The notes below the pieces were generated by a model. The model had not been told where the DNA came from. It saw only the letters and a program-made list of their open reading frames with translations, and did not search any database. 64,000 bases of DNA from Hippopus hippopus. Its lineage: Eukaryota; Mollusca; Bivalvia; Cardiida; Cardiidae. The DNA is taken from assembly GCA_946811185.2 (NCBI GenBank), contig OX328107.1:26681587-26745586 (forward strand), read 5' to 3'. The position numbers and the translations under genes were made by a program. Below are positions 21,551 to 34,100 of this stretch, piece by piece. Position 1 is the stretch's first letter. Every line of letters starts with the position of its first letter.

Positions 21551-21718
21551 TTAACCTTTAGAGTGCTGAGTTAATTAAACAGACCTTTACAATAACAGAA
21601 AAAAAGCTGAAATATTTCAATGTTTTTTTTTCATTAATATCCCATAAGGAAGTAGACAGTGTAGTCAAGCTCAGACTAGACAGAATCTTGGCAATGCTGT
21701 CTGAAATAGCATGCTGCA
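21551..21718. mobile_element. F2 fragment
   Basis: TTAACCTTTAGAGTGCTGAG at the left, GACAGTGTAGTCAAGCTCAG and AATGCTGTCTG inside. The right end is not found. Confidence 0.45.
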
Positions 21719-21723
21719 ATTTA

Positions 21724-21894
21724 TTTCTTCACCAAACAATCCCAGGTTTTAACAACCCCAAGGAGAATGCTTTTTGAAACACTGTGGGAAAAGGAGAAAA
21801 TGCTAGTAACAGCATTTTCTCCTTTTCCCACAATGTTTTCAAAAACTCTGTTCGCAAGAGTCATTAAAAGTGAGGATTGTGTGGTAAAAGCTTA
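21724..21894. mobile_element. F1, symmetric copy: both ends are the left arm
   Basis: The left arm reads ACCAAACAATCCCAGGTTTT ... TTTTTGAAACACTGTGGG. The right arm reads CCCACAATGTTTTCAAAAAC ... GAGGATTGTGTGGTAAAAGC, the inverse of the same left arm. The whole 171-bp unit is therefore one long inverted repeat and lacks the GCAAATGCTTTCAATTTGG arm. Confidence 0.8.
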
Positions 21895-22116
21895 AAAAGT
21901 TTTCTGATACTTCAACTACTTTTTTCATGCAGCTTGCAATCAATTATTCTAGATTTCCTGAACTAAATTTCCACCATCTGTCAAACATCCTTTCATCATA
22001 TTGCACATATCTGTTTGTTGTCGTTGTTCCTGTAGTAGCCAATCATTCGACTGTTCGCGATAATCATGCAGTTTCTTTCAAAATATTGTTTCATACTCGG
22101 GTTACAGTAAGCCTTA

Positions 22117-22360
22117 ACCAGAAAATACAACCTTAGACTGATCCATACTGAAAACATTGGCAGACAATATTTTAGATGTGTCTCAAACATTTGGATTGTC
22201 TTTAAAATAGTAAAAAACAAAAAAAAAAACAAAAAAAAAAAAAAAAAAAAAAAAAACATTGTGAGAAAAGGACAAAATGTTGGTTACCAGCAAATTCTCT
22301 ATTCATTACAATGTTTTTGAAAGCCATCTATTTTAGGATATTTTAAAACTTCTGAAGTTC
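22117..22360 (-). mobile_element. F1 MITE with poly-A expansion
   Basis: TTAACCAGAAAATACAACC, TTGGCAGACAATATTTTAG, then a run of A of about 48 bases where GGGTAGAAAACATT is expected. Next is GGTTACCAGC and a diverged right arm. Confidence 0.6.
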
Positions 22361-22446
22361 AGTGAAGGGTATGGTCCAGTCCCTGTCAATTCAGTATGCG
22401 TCCCTGTTTGTTACGTTGATCATTTCTGAGGTCCTGCAAAGACAAG

Positions 22447-22800
22447 AAAATTCATATTATAAACTGTACACCAAATCTTTCTCACAAATATACTACAATT
22501 AGACTGTTCACTTGACCAATTACCACACAATCATTAGTTTTAACGACCCTGCAGGAAGAGGCTTTTGAAAAGATTGTGGAAAAAAGGAGGTTCATATTAA
22601 TAAAATGTGAATTATTAATTTGAAACATATAAATTATGGGAAAAGGGAATTCTTATTATTATAAACTGTATAAAGAATGTTTTACACAAAAATATACTAC
22701 AAAAAGACTGTTCACTTGACCCTTTACTACAAACTTTCGAGTTTAACGACCCTGCAGACAGAGGCATTTGAAAACATTACGGAAAAAGGAGAAAATGCTG
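22447..22800 (+). repeat. ~200-bp tandem duplication including F1 left arm
   Basis: The block 22447-22600 (TTCATATTATAAACTGTAC, ATATACTACAATTAGACTGTT, CACTTGACC, F1 left arm) recurs diverged at 22648-22800. The first copy stops at the F1 palindrome; the second continues into a complete F1. Confidence 0.6.
22516..22590 (+). mobile_element. F1 MITE, left arm only
   Basis: TTACCACACAATCATTAG, GGCTTTTGAAAAGATTGTGG, ending at AAAAAAGGAG. Confidence 0.65.
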
Positions 22801-22944
22801 GTTACCAGCATTTTCTACTTTTCCCACAATGTTTTCCACTCTTTGAGACACAAGCTTCATCATTGGAGCCACATTTAATTTTGTCACTTGCAAATGCTTT
22901 CAATTTGGACAAATCTTAAATTTTGTCGTTTTCTAAAGGGTTAA
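22714..22944 (+). mobile_element. F1 MITE, full length
   Basis: TTGACCCTTTACTACAAAC at the left, TTTCTAAAGGGTTAA at the right, and an intact palindrome. The centre is GGTTACC although the arms are in the + order, so the central base has switched. Confidence 0.8.
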
Positions 22945-23204
22945 TTCCTTATAAAAAATCTGATAGTTTAAAAACCACTAAATGGCCTCAACCTTTCCCA
23001 AAAGACAAAATTTCAGAATTGTTTTAACATGCATCCTGCTAAACAAATTAAAAGAAACTTTCAAGCCCATGGTAAAAACCTCAATTTTGCTGTTTCAAAG
23101 CTATTTTTCAGGAAAAATATGTTCGTATCGGACAGTGCAGATCAAAGATCAGACTTCACATTTACCGGTACTTTGCAAAATATTCTTCTCAAGCCAATGT
23201 CTGC

Positions 23205-23371
23205 TTTACCACATAATTGTCTTTTAAACAATGATCAGCAGTGAGAGAGAAATGCATCCTGTCACAATGACTATCATCAATCCTCTGAAAGAAATTTGCC
23301 AAGCTGGGGATTTGAACTAGGGGCCTCCTGGTCTCAAAACCTATATGCTACCAGCAGGGCTACTGGCTGGG
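23205..23371 (-). mobile_element. SINE-2, partial
   Basis: The minus strand has a head with GTAGCATATAGG and box B AGTTCAAATCCCC, then GAGGATTGATGATAGTCATTG. Its 5' end directly abuts a truncated F1 at 23372. Confidence 0.6.
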
Positions 23372-23540
23372 CTGAAAGCATATACAGAGAACAAAATAAA
23401 TGTGGAACAACCATTGAAATTCATCTTTAAACAGGTTGAAAACAGTACGGGAAAGTTACCAGCATTTTGTCATTTTCCCATATTTTCAAGTCTTTACACA
23501 TGGTTGTTAAATCTTGGAATTTCTTGGTAAAGGATTTAGT
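23372..23540 (-). mobile_element. F1 MITE, left end replaced by SINE-2
   Basis: GAAAGCATATACAGAGAACA through GTTACCAGCATTTTGTC to TTGGTAAAGGATTTA. Half of the palindrome is deleted. Confidence 0.6.
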
Positions 23541-23639
23541 AACACCAGAGAAAGAAATAAAGAAAAATAAAGAAAAAAAGCAATTGCTTCTTTTACCACA
23601 GTGTTTACAAAAGCTGTCAAATGAAGGGATGAAACATGT

Positions 23640-24940
23640 TTTATTTCCATGGTTATGAAGTAAAGTATAAGCCTGTAAGAGAGGGCTCAAGACTATACAG
23701 AAGAAAAGATGTGACAAAAATTTTAACAGATAGGTTTCCTGTCTATGGAAAATAACAATTTTGTAAAGTTTTGATTAATTTTCGAAAACAGAGACCACTC
23801 TTTCTCTTGCCCAAAAATATCATATCTATGATAGTTCAAACAATCAATGAACAAAAACTAGAATTGTCACAGGAGGCCAGATACCCCAACCTTGTCACTA
23901 ACTGCCACTTTCCAGACCCAAAATGTACAACAACAAAGGGCATAATTACCTAAGACAGAGTTTTCCTCACTTTTCTTCAAAGTGATCTGTATTTGATGTT
24001 TGAAGACACTATCTTTTATACTTTTGAAGATATGCTCCAGACAAGATTTCAGCAAGCAGACAGACAGACAAGGTGACCCCAGTATACCCCCCTTCCAAAT
24101 GGTAAAAAAACACATGAAAGAGATGTTCACAGCTAAAAAATTTGATCCAAGCTTTTTTTTTCTCAATAAAGGACTAATTCCATCTCTCTTTTTTAAAGTT
24201 CTTTCATATTGATTCATGAAACATCTTCACAGTCAGACATATTGTTTTTTTATGCATAGCTTCTCATAGCATTGCTTTCGTAAGATCCAGCAATAACTGC
24301 TTCCCCAAACCTTTCTGCTACATACAGAAAATTAAACAAGCATAAAAGCATATTCTCCCACATCTTACCCTCTAACCATGAAGTAAACAGTAAGCATGAA
24401 AGTTACATCAAAAAGGTGAAACTAAACAAAAGAAACTAAACAGATAAACAAACATTTCCAACCATAAAAGAAAAAAAAAATTCCAGTTTTGTAACAAAAA
24501 AGCCCTTTACCAATATGTTGCTAACAGATAGTCAGAAGTCCTCATGTATTCAGATGAGATGGAGAACCTATTGGGGCTGTGAAATTTATAACGTTAGAAA
24601 TTTTCAATAGTTTATTTCATATGAAAGAGACATCAATCTCACAGAATTTTTAATCATTAAAAAAAAGAAAACCCCAAGGACAAATTTGTGAATAGGTAAT
24701 AGTCTAAGAGTCATCAAACATAGAAAGAACTGTAATAACCTACAGAATTACATGTATACTATACAGTACAAAGGATGAATGTTTGTTATGAAAAAAGATC
24801 AAGGTAAATCATGTGTATTTTCAAAATATTGGTATAATTTCAAAATGTTGTATGACAAAAAGCAATGGAAAAGGAAAATTAATTTTTGTGGCCACAGACC
24901 ATCCAGATCTTGATAATTATTTAGACAATCAGTTAAAAAG
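23640..24940. other. Non-coding, 3' side of the TMEM30 gene
   Basis: No gene is seen. AATAAA lies on the minus strand at 24616-24611, about 340 bp past the TMEM30 stop, and could be its polyadenylation signal. CAGACAGACAGACAAGGTGACC at 24055-24076 looks like the tail of a dispersed mollusc repeat. Confidence 0.4.
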
Positions 24941-24951
24941 AGAAACAACAC

Positions 24952-25121
24952 TTACTTCCTTCCCCATTTTAAGTGAATGATCAAGAATGTAACTCCAAGC
25001 AGTATACAAATAGATCCCACAACAAGGTACGCTATTCCAAGAAATGGGTTTTTCCCACCCAGCCAGGAAGTAGTGGACAGAATGATGCTTTTGGTCCCTT
25101 CAAATGAAGTCACAGGATAGG
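24952..25121 (-). CDS. TMEM30A: TMEM30 exon 7, TM2 and stop
   Basis: 170 nt. Acceptor TTATTTTAG. Encodes the end of the lumenal loop, TM2 and the cytosolic tail LKWGRK, then TAA. The stop overlaps a perfect donor-like AAGTAAGT, so a spliced longer tail is possible. Confidence 0.9.
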
Positions 25122-28100
25122 CTAAAATAATAAAAGTGATATTATTATAATTACTTCAATAGTAAAAAATAAGCATTTTCTTAACTCCTTGACCTTTAGC
25201 AAAAGTACGAACCAATCAAAAATTTTCACAACCTTTCAGAAGTAAGCTTTTGAAAACATTGTGGGAATAGGAGAAAATGCTGGTAACCAATTTTTTTTTT
25301 CCTTTTCCCTCACTGTTTCCTATCCTTGACAAGACAAATATTACCCAAAAGGTTCATGATTTCTGTAAAATGCTGTTTGTTTAACATGTACAAAACACAT
25401 GTACAACTAATACAACAGAATTTCTTTCGAAAATTCAGAAATCTAATTTATTATCTAGCTCCACTGGTTGAAAACTTTTTCTGGACATGCCTCAAAATCT
25501 TTAAAACCTAGTCATGACAAAAGGATGTAAGATAATTACCATACGTTATATTCACTTCATATGTTCCTTTTGGCAGGCCATCTTTAAATGTAGCCACGCT
25601 GTTGTGGTTAACCCTACGGTATAGTTTACGGAATGTTGGAAGAGCTGCAGTTCTCATCCATACAATCAGATCCTCATTTTGGTATCCATTGTTCGACGGG
25701 TCAGAGCTGAGATTCCAAACATTTTTGTTGTTCCAGTTTGGAGGGTTGGAAAACCCTGCCCAGGCTGAAAATTGAGCATGGTTATTAAAAGTATCAGAAC
25801 TTATTTCTATAGTTGTTTTACATATTCCAGTACAGCCACGTTTAAATAACCATGAAGAATATGCTCAATGAAACATTTTCAAACGTCTAACCTGCTTTAC
25901 TTTAATCATGCTATCTAAAGTAAAACAATAAAATCAAACATACAATCATATAAACTTTTACTAGAAATACGGACTTTTCCCACAATTTTTCTTTGCAGCT
26001 AAGGAGCTCTAATGAGTTAATGGAGATTAAAAGGTAAGTAATTAGACATCAATTATTTGAAAAGTAAGCAACATGAACCATTATCATCATGAATAAAATA
26101 TTTTGTACTAAATAAAATGTAAAAAAGAGGCCCATGAGGGCCTGAATATTTTCATATGTACTATCAGCTCTAAGCCATGAACAGAAATTCAAATCTGATA
26201 GAGTTGAATCTACCATACTCATGTGATGTTTTAGGATGTCATAAACAAAAAGGGATAATCAGTTTGGAAAATGACCCTCATCCCTATTGAACAAACTTAA
26301 AAAAAATAATTCAGTATTTTTTTTTTTCAATAAAATTTAGGAAATTTTGTATATTTTCTAGCGCCATTCCCACAATGTTTTCTGCTCTATCACTTACAAA
26401 TCCAACTATCAGAGTTGCACCTAATTATTAGTCTGCCAATGCTTTCAATTTTAAGCCATAAATACTGTCATAAGTTAAACAGTTAAACTTCTTTATTAAT
26501 GAAGAAATGCAAATCCACTTACAATCAGGATTTCCAAATTTCACATCTTTGTCTGAATGCCAGGCTATACTTGTATCTGACAATGGTACTGTTTCTGAAG
26601 TACCGCCCTCAATGTATGCTAGAACGAATGAGTCTAAAGGAAAAAAAGTGAAAATGAAATCATCTTCATGTACCTAGTAATCATAAAAGAACAATACAGA
26701 ACCTCATAATCTGAACTGGGAAAAAACTAAACCAATTGCTTAATGTACATAATATATGTCATTCCATATCTTTTTTTTCTTAGAAATTATTTGGGAGAGT
26801 AGTATTTATTAAACAGGGCAGGTAGAACAGAACAGAACAGATCTCTTATTGTCACCCAAGTATTTACAAAATAAAATTTGGGCAATACACAAAATAAAAA
26901 TTGTTAAAGAAATATTATATAGGATTTCTGGTAAATCTGAGTTATGAGACAAGTAGAAGCTCAGTTCATGGCCTTCAAGCATTTCCTTGACCTTAAACCT
27001 ATTTCAAACCATTTTTACAGATAACTATTAATTAACCCTTTACCACACAATGCTGACTTTTAATGACCCTAGGAAAGAAGCCTTACGAAAACATTTTAGG
27101 AAAAGGAGAAAATGCTGGTAACCAGCATTTTCTCCTTTTCCCACAATGTTTTCTACCCTATCAAAGAAATACAACATTTGAGCAACACTGAAATTGTTGT
27201 CTGCAAATGCTTTCAATTTGGACAAAGCTAAAATTTTGTCCCCTGGTAAAGTGTTAACTCTTCAACACACAACAGAATCTTAGACTTGTCCGAATTGAAA
27301 GCATTTGCAGACAACAAAATTAATGTGACTAAAAAATCAAAATTTGTTTTGGGAAGGGTAAAAGGGGAAAATGCTGATTACCTGCATTTTCTCCTTTTCC
27401 CATAATATTTTCTATAGGCCTCTCTCTCCGAGTCGTTAAAAGTCGGGTTTGTGAGGTAAAGGGTTAAAGGACTAAAAAGTTGACCTTCGAGGTCCTTGTT
27501 TAACTACAATAACAACATTTTAGACATGTCCAAATTGTAAACATTTGCAGACGTAAAATTCAACCTGGCTCAAATGATAGGAATTTTTCCTGTCTTTGAA
27601 AGGGTAGAAAACATTGTGAGAAGGAGAAAATAATGGATACCAGCATTTTCTCCTTTTCCTACAATGTTTTCACAAGCTTTCTTTCTCAAGGTTGGGATAG
27701 GGTATGAATTGGTTAAAACCTATATTGACAAAAAGTAACAAATGAAACAACGAATGCAATATTAAGCAAAGAAAACGGAGAATCAAGGATCAACAATGGA
27801 TCCAAATCACTTCATAAAATGCTAAAAAAACAACTGCAGTGCGATCCTTCAACAACTTCAACAGTGAGTCAGTTACCATTGAATAAACTGTTTGCTATGG
27901 CTCCACATGGTGCTATTCCAAATGTATGTGTTGTGTTTACACTCTTAGTTTTGTATGGCTTGCAGTCATCCAACAGATCGCTAGGGGATACATCATTGCC
28001 ATGCAGCTGACTGTCATCACGAGACCGGACATATCGTCTGTGATTCTGATAGAAGTTGGTCAACCCATAGTACATATACACTGTACCCTGTAAAATTATC

Positions 28101-31100
28101 AGAATATTGTAAAAGGGTAACCCTTTACCACACAATCCTGAGTTTTAACGACCCTAAAGAAAAAACCTTTCGAAAATATTATGGGAAAAGGAGCCTTTTC
28201 TCCCCTCTATGCTTCCTGAAAAAAAAAATCAAATTTTCAGTCACATTTATGTTGTTCTCCGCAAATGCTTTCATCTTGGACCAGACTAAAATTTTATCAT
28301 TTGGTAAAGATTTAAAGGCACATCAGAGGCCACAAATACACAATGTGAAGGTCAAATTGCAGACAAATTTAACTTGTACATCTTATTATTATGAGACTCC
28401 TTATGTTTCACGGTGGAATCTTTCAAAGTACCAGTTGGCTACTTTTGTTCTACTTTTACAACACATTTTTCTGCCAGCAAATGGAATTTTGATAGATTGT
28501 ACTGTAACACATCATCAGACTCATGATTATATCCCTACTGCTAAATCTAAGTAGTATGAATTAAATACGTCCACAATATGTCTGCGATTTGACTTCCGAA
28601 TTGTTTACATCTGAAAGCTAGTGAAACTTTAATTTCTTAAGATGCATTAAGACCTATGCACATGAGACTTTGAAAACAATAAAATATTCAGCTCATTTTT
28701 AGCCCTTATCCTCTGCTGAAAAACACAACATTTATGAAGACATGTTAACCCTTAACCACACAATCCAGACTTTTAACAACCCTGAGAAAGAAGATTTTCC
28801 CACAATTTTTTCTACCCGTCCCAAAACAAATTTCAATTTTTGAGTCACATTTATTTTGTCGTCTGCAAATGCTTTCAATCTGGACTAGTCCAAAACTTTG
28901 TTGTTTGGTAAAGAGTTCAGAAAAGCATGTACTTTTCAGTTTTTTGATGCAGAAAGTAGCTGATACTGATTTCTTAATGTTCAAACAATCTCTCTGATTT
29001 TTAGGTTGATAAACTGCTCAGTTCAAAGGATAATTTTGTTCAGATTCAAATTCTTTTTAATACCTTAACTCTTTACCAAACAAGCCTGTCTTTTAACAAT
29101 CATTGGAAAGAAAGCCTTTCAAAACATTGCAGGAAAGCGACAAAATGCTGGTAAACAGTACTTTCTCCCTTTTCCACAATGTTTTGTACTCTTTCAGAGT
29201 ACTTCAGCTCATCTGCATCAACTTTCAGTATCAAAAAGTCTATCATCTGCTGTTTAGGATTAATATACAGAGATCTAACCTTCATCCAACAGACATGTGA
29301 GCTACCAAGAATATTCAATTTCTGCTCTTTGAGTGGTCTTATCAAATCTTACACACATCTTTTTTACTGTACTTACTTCATAATCTTCATCCAATGTGAA
29401 TTCTATTCTACATGGACAAGTCTGTCCTGTCTGGTTGCTAGGCAACTCCTGTAAGAATGTTGCACATGTAGTTGATGTGTTGTTCTGGTTTTCACAGTTA
29501 GTGTAGTCATACCTAAACTCCTTTACCTAAAAGAAATTGAACTCAGAATAGTACAAGTCACCTAGTTTGGTTTAAGCCTTTCCCACATGACAAAGTTTTA
29601 GACTCGTCCAAAATGGAAAGCAATTACAGACAACAAAATTAATGTAACTAAAAAAATGAAATTTGTTTTGGGAAGGGTAGAAAACATTGTGGGAAAAGGA
29701 GAAAATGCTGGTTACCAGCATTTTCTCCTTTTCCTACAATGTTTTCCAAAGGCTTCTTCCTCAGGGTCGTTAAAACTCGGGATTGTGTGGTAAAGAGTTA
29801 AGCCTTTACCAAACATTAATATTTTACACTTACCACCAAATTTGAAAGCATTTGCAGACAACAAGTTCAATGAGCCTAAAATGATAGAATTTGTCTTTGA
29901 AATGGTAACAAACAAAGTGGGAAAAGGAGAGCATTTTCTCCTGATTCAACATTAGAAATAGGTATTCTCAATCAGTGTTGCAAGGTTTTTGGAACCACTT
30001 AGCCCAAAATACCTCGGACTTGGACTATGTAAAGTCTGATCTTGATCTACACGGTCCATACAAAAATCGGAACATATGTTCTGCATTTAAATCCCATACT
30101 AAACATCCCATGTTTTTGTGAACCCAAGGAAAAATGCTTTCGAAAAACATTTTGGGAAAAGGAGAAAATGCTGGTAACCAGGTATATTTTCTTTATTAAA
30201 GACAAATAGCTTGGTTTAAGCCACATTAAACATATCACCTGCAAATGGTTTCAATTTGAAAAGACCTATATCATTGTCATCTGGTAAAGGCTTAAACGTC
30301 AATAGTAAAAGAACCATTTAAGCAACACCATCTGCTATGGTAGTTCAATTAACTCTTTACTAGACAATTTTAAGTTTTAACAACCTTAACAGAGTGTGCT
30401 TTTGAAAGCTTTACGTGTTCTAAACAGGGCTTTGAGATGAGTTTTTTTTTTTGGTTGTAAAAGGACACATAGCAAGTACAGATCAGTTAACTCTTTACCA
30501 GATAACAAAATTTAGCACTGTCCAAATTGAAAGCATTTGCAGATTTCAAATTAGGTGTGGTTCTAATGACTGAATTTATCTGAATTAATCTGTGAAGAGA
30601 TAGAAAAGGAGAAAATGGTGGTTTCCAGCACTTTTTCCTTTGTCCATGATTTTTTCAAAAGCTTTCTTTGTTAGGATCGATAAAACTCAGGATAGAATTT
30701 GTGTGGTCAGAAGTTAAGGACCAAAATCCAATTATACAAACATTCATACACCCCTCTTGTAAAATTAAAAGTTCAAACATACTTACATCATTGGATGTAA
30801 CCAGAAGTACAGCTCCAAGTGGTATGAAAGCAATACCTATAGCAAAGAATGCTGGTAGCACTGTCCCTGCTGTAAGAATGGGCTGCCATGCAGGAAGTCT
30901 TTGTTGCTTTAATTTTGTATCTGGAAATCAAAATATGAATTTATGAACATTAAAGGCCCAGTAGAGGCCAAAATATCAAAGGTGTCATTTACATTTAAAT
31001 CATACCATGTAAAAGTATAGAAAATATTGTGGATATGACAGTCTGTTATTGTGTGGTCGGGCCATGTGTTAGTCGCTGGCAGAAAAAGAATTTTAAAATC

Positions 31101-34100
31101 AGGCAAAAACTAAACAAAAAAGACAGCTACCTGGCAGGTTTTAACCTAGTTTTGAAATTAATTTCTCCGTCAGCGACTAACACTGGGACCAACGGTACAA
31201 TGACAGATTGTCATCTTCACAATAGTTTCCCTACTTTTAAATGGTATGATATAAATTTAAATGCATTTAACCACCAGCTTTGTTTACTTTTGGCCTTTAT
31301 TGTCACTTTAACTCTTACCAAACGACAAAATTTCAGACTTGTCCAAATTGAAAGCAATTGCAGACAACAAAATAAATGTGACTGAAAAATTGAAATTTGT
31401 TTTGGGTAGGCTAGAAAATATTGTGGGAAAAGGAGAAGATGTTGGTTACCAGCATTTTCTCCTTTTCATACAATGTTTTCACAAGGCTTCTTTCTTAGGG
31501 TCGTTAAAAATCAGGATTGTGTGGTATAGGGTTAACCAGTAACTCTTTACCTGATGAAGGTTGAGCCCAGGAGCAGAGTCAGTAGCATACACGATTTGAA
31601 ACGATGAGACTGATGGTTTGAATCCCCAACCTGGTGGATTTCATTCCAAGAACTGATGATAGTCATTATGACTAAGACAGTATTCACCAGCATTTCCTCC
31701 TTTCTCACGATGCTTTCCACCTTGTAAGAGAACTTTAGTTCATGTGAACAATTTCTAATTTGTCTGAAGAGGCTTTTACTTTTAAAAAGTGTCAATATTT
31801 GGAAACGGTTTAATGTTATATTGTATGTTTTTTATTAATATATTCCAATAGATTAATTAATTATGGCATGATTCTAAACCCTTTACCACACAATCCCAAC
31901 TTTTAATGACCCTGAGAAAGAAGCCTTTCGAAAACATTGTGGGAAAAGGAGAAAATACTGGTAACCAGCATTTTCTCCTTTTCCCACATTTTCTATCCTT
32001 CTCAAAACAGACCAATATTTAAGTCACATTTATTTTGTCGTCTGCAAATGCTTTCAATTTGGACTAGTCTAAAACTTTGTCATTTGGTAAGGAGTTAAAA
32101 TACTGTTAACCAACCAGAATCTGACTGGTCAAAACTTATTTTAGCATCACACTGTTATTTTCGAAGCTTGATATTAAAATTTCGTTGACCAATAAAAACC
32201 TTTTCTCAGCATATTCACTACCATATTAAAATTTCCATCTCATGGTGAGTAGAGAAAATTATGTCCACCTCCACAGTTTCAACCCTAATTACTCACTTAA
32301 CCCTTTTCTCCACAATGCAAACTTTTAACAACCCTGTGAAAGAAGCCTTTTCAAAACATTGTGGGGAAAGGAGAAAATGCTGGTAATTAGCATTTTCTCC
32401 TTTTCCCACATTGTTTTCTACCCTATTAAAGAAAACTTGCACCATTTGAGCCACGCTGAAATTGTCATCTGCAAATGCTCTCAATTTGGACATGGCTATA
32501 ATTTCATCGTCTGGTAAAGGGTTAATGATTACGGTTTTTACCTGATTGTTTCAGTCTATACATTAGACCAAGGATAAATTACTGTATAAATGATAAAATA
32601 GACAAATAGACTTTCATCCAAGGTTAGAAATATGCGAAAAATACTGACAAATGATGAGGGGGGGGGGTCATGTTTAACATGTTTGGCAGGGAATGGTGTT
32701 GGACACCTTATCTTATATATTGAATTACAGAGGACATACCATGTCAAAGTGCCTTTGGTTCAAATATTGGATTGAATGCTTTACAATCTGTAGCTCTTGT
32801 CTATTTTAATGAGGTCAAATATAATATTATCATACTTATTTGAATATGATCTTACATATCTGACACATGTTTTTGATCACAGGACAATATCACAAACCTT
32901 TGAGAATTCCTTGCTCAAAATCTAATATTTATAGATTTAAATTCTCCATAGATGCTGCATAGCCCATTAACTCTGTCATTACCAATGACCACTTGAGTAG
33001 CTTTAGAAGACAGGGTAGATGCTGATCAAGATCTGACTGCATAGAACATGTCTAATCTTGGATCCACACCTTCTGCTACTCAAATATAAACTCAGGGTTC
33101 TCCCTAGGTCCAGAATGCCAAGAGTCATTGACTCTTGGGCCCAAATTTTCAAGAGTCAAAATGGAATTTCCAAGAGTCTAATAGAAATGTCCAAGGGTCA
33201 AAATTATCACGGAGAGATAAGGGTGAAATAATGAAAACTTTCCATTTATGTTCTTTGTTTATGGATAGGAATTAGATAAGAAAATACCCTATCTTATGTT
33301 GAGACTTGTTGGAATGAAGTGGACAGACGAATTTTAAATTGCAGCCCTAGCATGCAATTCATCTTGATGAATAAATGGACACAAACAACTTTTGAACTGT
33401 TTACCAAACAACAAAAACTTTTGACTAGATCATAATTATTTTAGACATTTGCAGACGACAATTCAAATGTGGCTGGAACGACTTGATTTATCTTTCTTAC
33501 CCCAGAACATTGTGGAAAAGGGAGAAAATAAAGGTCACATCCATTAAAGTGTTATTTCTTAAGATTTAAGTCTTCTTTTCTTGTCCAATTACTTTTTCTT
33601 TCACACTTGTTCCGGTTCCCCCCCCCAATCTAATCTATAGGTTGTTATTTATTTTCATCTTAAAAAGTTTTTCCTAATTTTTAAACAGAGATTTTAGCTT
33701 TCACTTTTTGTTTCATAAAGAAATAAGTATAAATTCACTGTTTAAATTTGTCACCAAAGATGAAAAGATAGTTTGAGGTGCCTCTGATCGGACGATGTCG
33801 AAATGATTTCTGTTGTGTCATGGGTTTTCACGTTTTTTTCCAGCGATCTTTTTTTTCAAATCAGTTAATATTTTTACAAGTATTACTGCATGACTTGATA
33901 TAAATTTGTTAATTAGGGTAGCAGTTAACTGGAAAATCTGTCATTTTACACTAGATAATTGGACTAACACCTTTATCATGTTTTCAAAAATGACTTGCCT
34001 TCATCAAACATTTTTTGTCCATGATAAGATTTATTTTGTCTTTTGACATCGAACAAAAGTGTCGGGCAACTGTCTCCATATCTGTCTGGGAACTGTCTCT

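Noticed and set aside
27869..28135. 88-codon minus-strand frame taken as a whole gene
   Set aside because: Only the part from GTVYMYYG to the GTAACT donor is coding; it is TMEM30 exon 4. The upstream residues are intron and F1 sequence.
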